Shown here: positions 11,770 to 22,706 of the stretch, piece by piece
Position numbering within the stretch: the first letter of the stretch is position 1
Layout: each line of letters starts with the position of its first letter
NCBI RefSeq assembly: GCF_010183535.1
Contig: NC_071329.1
Coordinates: 15,576,879-15,640,878 of the forward strand
Length of the DNA: 64,000 bases
Reading direction: 5' to 3'
Source: Caenorhabditis remanei
Taxonomy: Eukaryota > Nematoda > Chromadorea > Rhabditida > Rhabditidae
The notes under the pieces: model-generated
What the model was told of the DNA's origin: nothing
Seen by the model: only the letters and a program-made list of their open reading frames with translations
Database searches by the model: none
Translations under genes and position numbers: made by a program

Positions 11770-12195
11770 ACACGCACTGTATCAATTTTCACGTGTGTTT
11801 TTTTTGTTTCTAGAAAAAGATAATAGCCAGTAATTTTATTCTAGATCTTCTCAATTCAGCAAAATATTGTTTTTATTACTTCCGGGTCAAAAGATCGAAA
11901 TAAATTTCGGGTAGTGTTTAATTGTATGCGAAATTCTGTAATAAGGCTTTTCACTTCCGATTTCATTTACCGAAAAAAAACTCTTTTTCGGTAAATAAAT
12001 CGAGGGTAAAACTTTTTTCCGGACGTGAATAGCCCATTACAAAGTTCCGCATTCTTTTCTTTTCCACCCGGAAGCAATTAAAATAACGGAGTTTATTTTG
12101 CAGTATTGAGAAGATCTAGAATAAAATGAATGGTTATTTTAATTTTCTAGAAACAAAGAAAATGGTCACACCCGTGAAAATGTTCGAAAAAAGGA
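11770..12195. mobile_element. fold-back element
   Basis: TTTCTAGAAAAAGATAATAG and ATTTTATTCTAGATCTTCTC on the left are mirrored by GAGAAGATCTAGAATAAAAT and TTTTCTAGAAACAAAG on the right. The centre is a second palindrome around TTTACCGAAAAAAAACTC / GAGTTTTTTTTCGGTAAA-like words. The frame at 12126-12320 runs across the right arm and is not supported as a gene. Confidence 0.6.
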
Positions 12196-12199
12196 GGAG

Positions 12200-13005
12200 A
12201 TGTTACACTCATTTTGTTTTGCAGCGTCGGACAGGAAACCGTTTCTCGGTGGTTATCAGAACTCGAAAATTAGTTCAAGTCTTAAAATCAGGGGAAAATC
12301 GAGAAAAACTAAGATTTTAAGCTAGTACGGTAGTTCATTGCAATTTCAAATCTTCAGCTTATTCTAAATTTTTGAAGACTCATAAATCAGTTCATCACTA
12401 CAAACTTTTTCTATTAGATTGGCTGGTAAACTAAAATACAAAAGTCACATAGTTAGAAAAGAAAGAAAGAGTGTTTCGGAAACTATTTAAAAAATGTAAA
12501 ATAAAATCGCCCAGAAAAAAACACCAAAAATGGGAAAAAGGAGAAATGCGCGCAAGCACCCTACGAAGTAAACTGGGTATCGACTCCGCCCACTAATTCT
12601 CACAGAGATTTCAGTGAATATGGATAGTCTAGAGTGGCAGACAAGAAATCCTCATGTATTCACCCGTCTCAGTCTTCCCTGATTGGCCAGAACGATGTAG
12701 GCGGGCACTGTTCTAGGAGATCCACTGTGGTTTCGGTGCAAAAAAACCAAGATAGATTCCACCTTTGGACTCAGAAGGCGTACCGTTCCTAAACAGGAAT
12801 CAGAGTGAGTAGGCGGTGCCTCAGGAATCTTCGGATTCCACCTTAAAACCTGATAAGTATAGGGGCGGAGCTTGTGACGTCACGGATCCAACTCCTCGGG
12901 TAGTCATTTGGCATTCTGAATGCTTGGTGTGGATTATGCTAGTTTTCTAGTTACTGTATTAAACAGAAAAATATTTATTCTCATATAAAATAGTATTTCT
13001 ACATA
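12200..13005. other. no gene seen; GC-richer patch at 12540-12900
   Basis: No open frame with splice support. The stretch 12540-12900 is GC-richer than its surroundings, but no RNA gene or domain could be identified. Confidence 0.4.
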
Positions 13006-13009
13006 AACT

Positions 13010-14278
13010 ACCGTGCTGTAAGATATAGAATTTGGCCTTTTTCAGTTGAGAATGCCTTGAGAGTGTGTTAGGATATCACTGATTGTCCCAGAAAGTAACC
13101 TAACTTATGCAACCTAACTTATTCCTCGTATTCCGATCGTCTAGCTCAACTTAATCTCTTCTCTGTGCGTCATAGTAGACTCAAAGCCCAGCTCCTTCTT
13201 CTGTATAAATTCCTCAGCGGTACCTTATGCTTTCCTTACCTAGATTCGTATGTCCGGTTCTCCTCTTCCTCCCGTCGTCCTAGGAATTTTGTTTGTATTA
13301 AACGCAGTTGCTCTGACTTTTTTCCCACACTATTCTCCTTAGGACACACCATTCCCCTTCCCAGCATTACTTATTCATTTTATTTATTTTATTTATTTCA
13401 TGAAGGGTGGATACCACTTACACGTGAAAATTAATAGTTTTGGGAGTTTACATGAAAGAAAAGGTTAATAGATAGGGGAAGGAATAGGTAACCGGGAAAG
13501 AGAGTCAACGGGGGTATAACAGAAGTATAAAAATAATTACAGTTATGGGCCTACTGACAATGTAGCAGAGAAAGAAGGGAAAAAGTATTTTGTGAATATA
13601 AAGAAAAGAAAATAGTTTTTCACTTTCTGTCTTGATTCAAAATGTTTTAATACTAGTATACCTATTTTACTATTCCCCTCTTACCGGTTATTGTTTTTAA
13701 TTGTTGCCCGCATTTCTCACTTTTAGCCACCCGAGGGACTCATTCTCAGCTTCTCGTCCCTTATGTTGATAATTTTTAACCAGAAAAATACAAATATATG
13801 AATAAAATAAATTATGTAAAAACAATACAAAACAAAAGTAGAGATTTATTTTTGTAGTTAGTAATTTTTTGTACTTTTTTACAAGCAAGTTTTATACAAG
13901 CAAGTTATATATCGACAGAGTAATTTCTCCCTCAAATCGTCCCATTTCAGTGCAAAAATAGTGAGATTTTTGAGCTGTCCCCTTAAAATGATCATAACTA
14001 TCTAAAGAGTGTTAAAAAAATTTAAATTAATTGGTATGGAAAAGGAATTAAGTTGACAACTGAAATGGGACGATTTGAGGGAGAAATTACTTTGTCGAAA
14101 TGTAACTTGCTGGAGAGTGCTCGTACAAAAAAAATTGTCAACTACAAAAATGAAGCTCCACTCTTGTTCTGTATGGTTTATAAATAATTTGCTTTGTGGG
14201 GCAATAAGTGCTACCGTAACACCCTTTTTGAAATAGGCCAAAATACATATATATCTTACTGCATGGCACTGTACGTAC
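13010..14278. mobile_element. palindromic MITE interrupted by a LINE-bearing insertion
   Basis: The left end (CCGTGCTGTAAGATATAGAA at about 13011, then GATTGTCCCAGAAAGTAA) matches the 3.8 kb family but breaks off near 13100. The family sequence resumes near 13895 and ends with ATATCTTACTGCATGGCACT near 14265. The intervening ~790 bp contains a non-LTR retrotransposon remnant. Part of the right half (14025-14130) is further rearranged. Confidence 0.55.
13100..13450 (+). pseudogene. LINE (non-LTR retrotransposon) 3'-end remnant
   Basis: The frame around 13120-13434 reads YSDRLAQLNL, then RLKAQLLLLYKFLSG, then RFSSSSRRPRNF and RSCSDFFPTLF. This is the typical C-terminal tail of non-LTR reverse-transcriptase ORFs: an LYKxLxG motif, a Ser/Arg-rich block and an asparagine/phenylalanine signature. 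The catalytic reverse-transcriptase core is absent. A TTTATTTTATTTATTTCATG stretch follows, as in LINE 3' ends. I infer a 5'-truncated copy. Family identity is from memory of motifs, not a search. Confidence 0.55.
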
Positions 14279-14279
14279 T

Positions 14280-16840
14280 CCATATAAATTCGGGATTGTG
14301 AAATGATCAATGAGTTCGTAGAACATTCACAAAGTTGACCATTTTCATTTGAAAACTGCAAGTCATACTCTCTTTATGACCAGTACTGTAAGTTCAGAGG
14401 TTTTTGAGACTTCTACGATTAAATAAACGAGTCTTGGAAATCTTCTTTTATTTTAGAAAAATTATGTATCACTTTTATTAGTCAAATTCTGAGCGTATCC
14501 AAAAATGTGTGTTATCACTGCAAGTTTGAACTGATGGGTTCAAATCAAGTTGAATGAACAATAGACTTTCAGAAAAAAAAATGTATATTGTGAGATTAAT
14601 TCGCTCTGCCCTTCCCTCATATGTTTCTTTCTTATACTGCTTGTTCCTGTTTCTGAAGAGATAAACAATTTCTGCAGGTGAAAACCACAAATGACCTAGA
14701 ATCTTCTTTTTTGTGAGACATATCCGTAACGGAAAGAAGGGAAAAGGGAATAAAGAATACTGCAATGTTTTCTTAAGAAATCGGGGCAGATTACGAATGA
14801 AACATTTTTTCAATGTATTTCATTCATTGGGAAACCTGTATTAGAAGCGCCTATACTAGGAAGAGTTTGGAGCATCATATCTCGTCTAGATGAACTTTTT
14901 TCAAACTAATGAAAAGTTGTATGTATATTGAGTAATACATTGAAAGTTAGATACTTCTTGATATTTTTTATGAGAACCAAGAAAAATCGCTTTAATCTGA
15001 TCCTTATGGATGCTTCTCTTACAGGTCTCACAGTAAACATTATTGTTGAAAAGAAGCGTTTCTTGCCTAAAATCTTTTATCAGTTTGAATGTCAATGGTC
15101 AGTATTTTACAGTCATCAAAAAGTTGAAATAACGGTTTCAAAGGAAGAAAAGAAATACTTTTTGACAGGTTGTAGCCATTAAATGAGAATTGGTTGGTCG
15201 AGGAACTCTTATGAAATTCTGAAGAAAAGTATAGACGGTTCACTGCTTACGTCGAATATTTTCAGAGATTGAGAACTACTCGACATACAAAATTTGAAAG
15301 TGTGGTCGGTTCTATAATTAGAAACTAGCATTCAGGTTTCCTTGGTTCTGTTATCGTACGCATCTGTTATATTGTGAATCTCAACTCTAGGATTTTTCAA
15401 AAAAAAAAAGTGTGTACCAGCGTCACTCCGTCTCCCGTTCTTAGCCCCACTACATTCTGCTCTTCCATTTGTTTTCTACTTTTTTCAACTGTCTTCCTTC
15501 TTCTTTCCTTTTGCATCACGTGTCTTTCTTCACTTCATACCGTTCAGAAAGTGCAAGTCTCCCCCTCTCTTTCTCTTATCGTTTCAATCTTTCCTTCTTC
15601 TTTCCTCCCTCTCGCCAATGTTTCGTTTTTGTGTCCTTCTCCCCATTTTTCAATTCGTTATCAATTCAATTTGGTAAGTATACTCGCTGCTAAATTTGAA
15701 GAAGAAATGAGAGGAATCGAGAAGTAAGAGGGGTCAGGTGTCAATCAAATTGAACACTTGAAGAATTTGAGAAGTGTGTTGGCAAGTGTTGGGCAGCAAG
15801 ATAAGAGACAAAATCGGGAAATTGGAATTATTGCAGAAAAAATACAAAACTCTAAAACTTATTAAAAGTCGTTCGAGCGGTGAAGCAAACATTTTAAAAA
15901 TCGTTGCACGTTTCAATTTGACAAGAGACAAACTGGAAATGTTGCTTCTACTAAGTGTTTACAAAGTCACACAACCTTCATCGTGAGAAATTGTCATGTG
16001 TTCAAATTTATACCAAAGTAACAGTACTTGGATTACCAAAACATGAAATCGAAACTATTCTACACTTTAATTTTCTAGTTGAAAATGGTCTCCGAATTAT
16101 GATAATGATATGTGGCTGAAAAAAACTAAATAGGAAATTTCAAGTTCTGATATCAGTCACCGAAAACTTTTTACACAGAACCGTTACTGGGAAAAATATG
16201 CAAACGTGCCTCTTGTTGACTTGTGCTATCTGGACAAAGATTATCAACTTATGGGACAGAAGATGGTTCTAAAATAAAATTTCGTGGGGTTTTTAGGTCG
16301 AAAACCTAAAATAAAAGACTATCAAATACAGAAAGAACCTATCAGGTCTTTTTTGGTTGATTCAGGAATTGATTGAAAATTACTGGAAGCATACTTGCAA
16401 AATATCGGCCCGGCCCGGCCCGTTGCAAGTATGACTGAAAGTCTTCAAAATGAACTTTTAATTTCCCAAACATAGCTTCAAGACGTACTCCGAATGAACC
16501 TTACGATAGTTTTTTGTCCAAAGTTAACTTTTTCGAAAACCTAAGTTCAAAACATTTCCCAGTAAGACTGGTCTAGTCTAAAAGTAATTCCCATGACAAT
16601 TAACAATTCTAATTACATCATCCGTTTAAAAAAATTGCATTTAACCTCTTATCATCAAAATATTATTAAATTTCAATATTTCCCCTCTCAAAAAAAATCC
16701 TGTCAAAAGAAAATCGAGGCTCTCGTACCAGTCACTATCACCGATTCCCTCCTCTCACAACCGCGTCAATCAGTGCCACGTCGTCTCTGGTTTTATATAG
16801 AAAACCGTCAGAAATCTGTCAAAATCAAGGGGAAAGAAGG
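14280..16840. other. gene-poor stretch with a pyrimidine-rich tract
   Basis: No gene is firmly supported. The plus strand at 15420-15680 is unusually C/T-rich and ends in an excellent donor (GTAAGTAT at 15673), which could mark a non-coding first exon. A lysine-rich frame at 15774-15986 follows, but no acceptor or homolog is recognised. Confidence 0.4.
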
Positions 16841-16849
16841 CGGCTCCGT

Positions 16850-17092
16850 CGACTATAAAACGGAGGGAGCGGTGGTGCACACAAGGGAGCGAACTGATAA
16901 CTGATAAGAGACAGTTTTTGGTTGACTTTTCTTTGTGTTCGTGGGCAACACAAAGAAATTATAGACAAAGGAAACGCGCTCTTATCAGTGCTCTTCTATA
17001 TTCCTTTGTTCCATTCATTTGAATTTCTAAATCAAGTTCTGAAATTAAACAATTAATATTTGTAACACTATTTCTATTCATAAAAGGTAAGT
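16850..17092 (+). promoter_or_regulatory. putative promoter: TATA box and clustered TGATAA sites
   Basis: A GACTATAAAA TATA-like box lies at about 16850. About 45 bp downstream come two adjacent TGATAA words (CTGATAACTGATAAGAG) and later a CTTATCAG. WGATAR-type sites are the binding words of intestinal GATA factors in Caenorhabditis (established knowledge). A good donor (AAAAG/GTAAGTTT) at about 17087 suggests a 5' exon whose intron could lead to the gene at 18001; that link is inference. Confidence 0.35.
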
Positions 17093-17329
17093 TTTTAAAA
17101 TGAAAAGAGCTGTTAGTTTGGATGGCTGTGCTCTGAGGAAATACTGCTCACGAAATGTCATTTCATCAGGCCATAGCTGTCCAAATTATCAAAGTTCGAC
17201 AGTTAAATTAATTGGTAACAAAAGGCTGGACTCTTTAAGGGTGTCGGCATTTCATTTTCATTTCCCAAAATATAAATTATCATCAAAAGAGTTTTAACGT
17301 GAACTCGAGTGCCGTGAGAAAATGCGCCG

Positions 17330-17655
17330 TTTGCACGCCAAACTTAGCTGGTTGTGGTTATTTTAAGGTGACAGCTGAGAGTTATGGTTATTTTAAGGAG
17401 GCATCTCAAAAATCTCACTTTTTGTACTGAAATGGAACGACATGAGGGACAAATTGACTTTGTCGGTATGTAACTCTCTAAGGAGTGCTCGTACAAAAAG
17501 TTGTCAATTACAAAAATGAAGCTCTATTTTTGTTCTGTATGGTTTATACATAACTTACTTTGTGGGACAATCGGTGATACCGTAACACCCTCTCAAACTT
17601 GATAATTTTCAATTGAAAAATGCCAAATGTTATATCTTACTGCACGGTACTATAC
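17330..17655. mobile_element. palindromic MITE, GTCCCACAAAGTAAA family
   Basis: The right half (ACTTTGTGGGACAATCGGTGAT, then ATATCTTACTGCACGGTACT) matches the copies at 3.8 and 57.4 kb. The left half is shortened. The core contains TTGTCAATTACAAAAATGAAG. Non-coding. Confidence 0.6.
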
Positions 17656-18000
17656 ACTCACCAAGTTGAAAATCTTCAACAAAAAACTGAAACTGTCGCA
17701 TTCGTTAATTCCAGTACAGTATATTTTAAATTTTTCACCAATTCCTCATTCATGCAAAAAGCCCCCACAAATACTTCCATTTTCAAGAAATTTTTTTTGG
17801 AAACGTTCTATCTCAAAAAAATGTAACAAGCCCCGAACAATTGATTCCAAAAAGAAGCACCCCTTTCCCCCAAAACACAATAGACCGATCAGGCGCCATT
17901 CCTGAATCATCATCTATTATTTCCGATTGTCCTTGAATTCATACAAAAACTAATAATATAAACGAAGAAGGAACCTTCACCTAATGCACCAGTGGCAACC

Positions 18001-18535
18001 ATGGTTCCCTACCATCCGGATTCTTCTGTTACAAAGAATAATAAAACGGATTCAACAAGTTCTGAGAGAAAGAAGAAAGCAATGTGTATCTTGTGCGTTG
18101 TCATACCGTTGTTGATTATTTTCCTGGTTTTTGGCGTGACTACGTGGATGATGATTCCGGGGTGAGGAGTTTCTGAATTTTTCTTTGTAATGTTGATTTT
18201 TCTACTTCAGCTCAAAGCCCTCTTATTCCGAACCACTATGCAGACCCGTCCTGGCTATTGCAACAGATGAGGACGGGGGGCACTCGATTAACGTTTTCTC
18301 TTTAGAAGATACCGGGTAGGCTAAGTTCTTCCGGAGTTCTCTGAAAGGAATTATAAGTTTTCAGAGACTCAATTTTTGACATGGATCCAGAAACGCTTAA
18401 TTTTTTGTTAAAACTGAAGAGAGGGTGAGTTACATTTCGGAGTGTTCCGGTCTTTACCTGCAAAAATTATTGCTTTTCAGAAACGAGAAGAATTCTGAAA
18501 CTATTGAAAGTCGTACTACTATACCGACACACTGA
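18001..18535 (+). CDS. small single-pass membrane protein (126 aa), family unassigned
   Basis: Four exons: 18001-18161, 18211-18315, 18365-18424 and 18481-18535. All junctions have GT/AG with consistent phase 2 and three short introns of about 50 nt with (T)TTCAG-type acceptors. The product starts MVPYHPDSSVTKNN and has a Ser/Lys-rich N-terminal tail. A hydrophobic segment (about residues 28-50, AMCILCVVIPLLIIFLVFG) follows a KKK stop-transfer motif. The remaining ~75 residues are acidic and would be extracellular or lumenal. No signal peptide is seen, so a type II/anchor topology is likely. No known domain is recognised. The gene at 19447 has a similar design (short tail, one TM, small exons) and lies 0.9 kb downstream in the same orientation, so the two may be diverged neighbours. 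Confidence 0.65.
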
Positions 18536-19446
18536 TAATCAACTGTGGAGTACTCAATTTCATATAAACACTGATACTTGTGATAATAATTTCTCCCTTC
18601 AAATATTATGTTTTCACGAATAAATATGCATAAGCTAGAGTGAGACAAATATCACATTTTTAGATTTTCAGATGTTTATTAAGTAGCTTGGGTTCAGATT
18701 TTTGAAAATCCTGTAAATAGAATGCTATCGTCGAAACAAATATTGATAACAGAAGAGCGTTCTCATAAAAATAATTTTTGAAATATTGAAAACTGGTTTC
18801 TGTTCTTTCTAATTGTAAATGGTCTGGGAGTAAGTACTGACATCATCCGCGCTTCGCTGAAACCAGCAAAAATTTTAGCCAGAAATTCAAAACAACAACA
18901 ATCGTAAAATTGACCTGAAATGCGGTAAAATTGACATAAATCGGCTCAAAAATGCCACAACAAAACAGCGCATTGAAAAAATTAAGTTTCAAATTTGCCT
19001 CCAAGTATAGTGGAGCGCGTTTAATTTCAGTGCTCACCTCCAGACCCCGTGATGAACTAATCCATCTCCAAACAATTGAATTATTCCAGCTCATTGAGTA
19101 CTTCTATGCCAACATCTGAAAATCATTCAAAAAATGGCATTCCAGCTCTCGACCAAATTGTTCGTATTCAATTCATTCGAAACCTTAAGCTTTGCACCCG
19201 GAAACTTTTCCAAAAACTTTCGTAGTTTAAGCTCTTGGTCTTTAAGCAAAAATGATGAATACCGATGCCAAATCTCCACAACAAAAAAACATTTCATTCC
19301 GAATTCCAGTTGCAATTGTCATGGTGTCACATTTCTTCCTATTGTTCATTTACCATTCAAACGGGTCACATGAATTTTAGGTCTGAATGGAAACTGTCAG
19401 ATATAAAAGAAGCTTCTAATGAAACATAGGCTATGTCATTTTCAAT

Positions 19447-20028
19447 ATGACCCCTATGGATGGTAGCAGTTTGTATGGCCCATTCTCTCGTAAGCAGGCT
19501 ATTATAATTATAACAATTTTCCTTATCATTTGTGTTGGCGTCTTAATTGGCATGGGCTTAATTAAGTAAGTTATCTTCTCAGAAGATTCATGTATAATAA
19601 TACTGAACTTTTTCAGTGGTGGCTTCAAGTGTGGAGATAATGAGCAGTGAGTGATTTGATAGTACTCAACGATGAGGCCCCAGGACTACCAATGCACCCG
19701 CGCTCTATTGACAAGAATAATAGATTTTTTGCGTCACGGTGGGCATTAGAATTTACATAGCCGGTATAGAATGCACATAAGTTCAAATGTTCACCGTGAC
19801 GCAAAAAATGTACCATTCTTGTCAATAGAGCGCGGCTGCAAAGATAGCCCTGGCCTCATCTTGGTACTCTCCTCAATAAAATTCAAAATTTTCAAATCTA
19901 CCACCGTAACACCGACCCGTACATTCTCAAGAGCCGCTGTCAAAAGTGTTGTGGTAGAAAACCCTGTCCCTTCTTCCCAAGATGCGTCTACTCAATATGA
20001 AAGGACAAATGAAGCTCGGAAGAAATGA
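19447..20028 (+). CDS. small single-pass membrane protein (81 aa), family unassigned
   Basis: Three exons: 19447-19565, 19617-19646 and 19932-20028. Phases match (2, 2), donors are GTAAG and GTGAG, and acceptors are TTTTTCAG and CTCAAG. The product starts MTPMDGSSLYGPFSRKQ. It has a strongly hydrophobic segment at about residues 18-39 (AIIIITIFLIICVGVLIGMG), then a short polar C-terminus ending TNEARKK. The second exon is only 30 nt. Intron 2 carries an inverted-repeat insert. No domain is recognised. The third exon's acceptor is the weakest part of the model. Confidence 0.55.
19665..19870. mobile_element. inverted-repeat MITE inside intron 2 of the 19447 gene
   Basis: Arms GCGCTCTATTGACAAGAAT and ATTCTTGTCAATAGAGCGC are exact mirrors. 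The inner TTTTTTGCGTCACGGTG and CACCGTGACGCAAAAAA also pair, and the outer GATGAGGCC and GGCCTCATC pair as well. The whole lies between a GTGAG donor and the exon 3 acceptor, so it is an intronic insertion. Confidence 0.65.
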
Positions 20029-20291
20029 TTATGCAATTAAATTTCTGTCTTTGCAAATGAAAAAGTGTAAAATTGAAATATGTTTATTTGATGATTTGAA
20101 AAAAAAGATAAAGTTTATTTTGGAATTTTTTTGAAATGGAGTATCGAAAGAAAAAATGACACTGAGAAAAAGTGAAATAACAATCATGGACAATTTGTAT
20201 AAAAATTATCAGAAAATGTGAAGAAATGTGAAATGTTTTTATGGGTTTCTGGAGTTAAAGGGAGGGGAATGAATGCATACCACTGAAAAAT

Positions 20292-21575
20292 TCAAACGGT
20301 AGGTTCTTGAGGAAAGTAAATTTCAACGAATTCCAGGAGTCGTTTGGCTATTGGTACGACACGAGGGTTGAATTGGTCACCAGTATCCTTTAGATTCTTC
20401 AGATTCTCCCGCACTTTTCCAAAGTCAATCGATTTGAATACAAGAGCATTTACATCCAAGACATCTTTGATCATGTCTAGAACCGAAAGATGTGGCCGAG
20501 CGTATCCACTATTCGATATTTCCACTATTTGGAATGCCAAAAATGCGATTCTCGATAAATCGAGCAGTGGTGTCCGGAATAATAGATTCCGATTGGAGAG
20601 CACCTTCCATGGCTCCATAGCGTCAGCAATTGAGGCAGGGAATTTCTCCAATGATTTTGCCTCTTGGATGCTGTTGGTGAGCAAGAGTTGGATCATTTTG
20701 ATTCTGTCGTCTACTTCGAAAGTTGAGACGTCTTTTGCCCTGTAAGATAGCTTTAGTTGATAAAAAGGAAGAAGCATCAGAACAGTGTCTTCAAAATTTT
20801 GTTAAAGGCTAGCTCAAAACAAAATAGGTGTATTTAACAAGGGAAGTCTTTGGACACGCGGCTTTTAAACTTGCTATAAATTTGGTTATAGGTACTTTCG
20901 ACTACGGGGAGTCAATTTCTGCCATCAAAACAGGCTAAGTGCTTCAGCGAGCCGAGTTATGAGCTCTCAAACATGTCATATGTGGTGTTGTCGGTGTTGG
21001 GGAAAACGACCATATGAAAAGTTTGAGAACTCATAACTCGGCTCGCAGAGACATTTAGCCTGTTTTGATGGCAGAAATGGACTCCTCGTGGTCAAAAATA
21101 CCTATAACCAAATTAAAAGTTAGTTTCAAAGCCGCGTCTCCAAAGACTTCCCTTGCAAATCCTTTTAAATCGTATTTCATGTTCCCTCATACTCACTTCA
21201 ACATTTCCGCATAACAGTAGAATCCATGGCGTACCACTCTGCTCAACCAACTGAACAACTCAATTGCAGAGTTAACTGCTTTCAAGCAATCTTGGAAGTC
21301 GTCGTCGGTTACTCCAGTGGTTGAACGACTCAGATGGTCATTCAGCAAGTCCATCACAGAGTCGACCATCACTGGATTTTCCATCTCTGTATAGTATTTT
21401 AGAGATTTAATACATCCTTGGACCGTTCGGGTGTGGTAGACAATGATTGTCGGATGAGTTGTCATTTCGACTAGTGTTTCTGAAAAATATGATTTATTCT
21501 TTTTACTTCCGTTTTTTGAAACTTACGACAAACGGATATCGACTTCAGATTCTTGTAAATTTTCAACGGTGGTTA
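20292..21575 (-). pseudogene. C-terminal half of a ZYG-11-like LRR-family gene, inverted
   Basis: Minus-strand exons are about 21575-21527, 21479-21197 and 20739-20292, with consistent phases (1, 2). They match the last exons of the family copies at 25837 and 40351: the LKSISVC end of the LRR exon, an IIVYHTRTVQGCIKSLKYYTEMEN...MVDSVMD helical block, then KDVSTFEVDDR...VLSNRNLLFR...FVEIYFPQ. The first exon meets an in-frame stop just upstream of PPLKIYKNLK, so the N-terminal two thirds are missing from this strand. The missing part lies directly adjacent on the plus strand (21630-22615). The last exons have no internal stops, so the break looks recent, or the piece is still expressed. An inverted MITE occupies the intron between 20740 and 21196. 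The family assignment to ZYG-11/ZER-1 (CUL2 substrate receptors) is tentative. Confidence 0.65.
20841..21154. mobile_element. palindromic MITE, CTTTGGAGACGCGGCTTT family (intronic)
   Basis: GGGAAGTCTTTGGACACGCGG at about 20841 mirrors CCGCGTCTCCAAAGACTTCCC at 21133. TTTCGACTACGGGGAGTC and GAGTTATGAGCTCTCAAAC are also mirrored on the right. The same element sits at 44051-44473 in an intron of an unrelated gene. Confidence 0.7.
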
Positions 21576-21629
21576 CTTGACGGCGTCGGATCACAGAAAA
21601 AGTTAGTTTAGTGGGTTTGTTTATTCGAA

Positions 21630-22615
21630 ATGAAATATTTGATTTCAGAAATCAGACATGTCATCGACATTGAGCAGTTTCTGGAAGACGCTCTGAATGA
21701 GGAATCGAAACAAACACTGACTCACTTGGACCTGAGTCCAGAGCCACAAGGATATGAGAGCAAGGGATTCGATGAACATTTTGTGGATGGATGGGCAGGA
21801 CAGGTAAGAAAATTTCATAGTTGCAAACTGGGGCGTCACGGGCCGGAGCGTAACTCGTTTCAAACTGAGTTTTATGAGCTGAAAAATATACCAAAATGTA
21901 GATCTCACCGAGATCTATCTCTAAGATCAACTACGGGCCGGATAGCTGATTGTTAATGTGCTGCGGGCCGGGGTTAAGTGCCAAAAACAACAGAATGGTC
22001 AGAAAAAAACCATTCCAGTCCGGTCCGCGGTACATTAACGAGCTGGCCCGGCAAAGGTCAGTGACATAGTACTCGCTGAGATTTACATTTTGGTATTTTT
22101 CAGCTCACAATATTGTGATTCAAGCAAGTTACGGTCCAGCCCGTATCAGCCCGTTTGACTCGGTTTGCATGTATAGAAAATTCCGGGCGATTTCAGAACT
22201 AAATTAATATTTTCAGGTCGGAGATATGCTGCCATCTCTCACCAGTCTTGCTCTCCGCCAGCGGATTCTTCCCGACTTTGAATTCACCAACATCTGTTTG
22301 TCATTCCCGAACCTTTTGAAGCTGGATTTGACGAACACCTGCCTGGAGACTCTGCATGGAATCAAAGAACTTGCGAATCTTGAGACTCTCCGAGTTGGAT
22401 GTCTCAAAATCAAAAAAGCCGGCGGAATCCGCCAGTTATTTGATTTAAAAAAGCTTCGAAACCTGAGTTTTGAGATCACATCGTCAGGGTGTGATTGTTG
22501 TCGACAAGGAAATATCCATAGCTTATTGATGAAATCGGATCGCCGTCTTCGGAGTTTGGAAACCGTCGACTTCTCAAATACAAACTTCGAAGATGGTACT
22601 ATAAATCGTTCATAA
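21630..22615 (+). pseudogene. N-terminal/LRR half of a ZYG-11-like gene, truncated
   Basis: Exons are 21630-21803 and 22217-22615. The first reads MKYLISEIRHVIDIEQFLED, then LTHLDLSPEPQG, then FDEHFVDGWAGQ. The second has leucine-rich repeats (MLPSLTSLALRQR, LLKLDLTNTCLETL, LRNLSFEITSSG). It matches exons 3-4 of the complete paralog at 25837 and stops at DGTINRS*, about 45 codons short of the end of that exon. The residue after which it breaks corresponds to where the minus-strand half (20292-21575) begins. So together they look like one gene cut by an inversion. As it stands, a 190-aa product could be made. An in-frame ATG exists six codons before the usual exon acceptor. The intron contains a fold-back element. 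Confidence 0.65.
21820..22172. mobile_element. fold-back element in the LRR-gene intron (GGGCCGG family)
   Basis: GTTGCAAACTGGGGCGTCAC is mirrored imperfectly by the CCCGTTTGACTCGGTTTGCA end. ATATACCAAAATGTAGATCTC is mirrored by GAGATTTACATTTTGGTAT, and TTAATGTGCTGCGGGCCGGG by CCGGTCCGCGGTACATTAA. The same family encloses the Tc1-like insert at 59841-60697. Confidence 0.7.
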
Positions 22616-22706
22616 AAATGAACTTCTCATTTCTGTACAAAGTTATTGAATCAAGTTTATTTTTTTCCAAAACCAATTTATTGCTTCTATCTATCTATTT
22701 ATCCAT

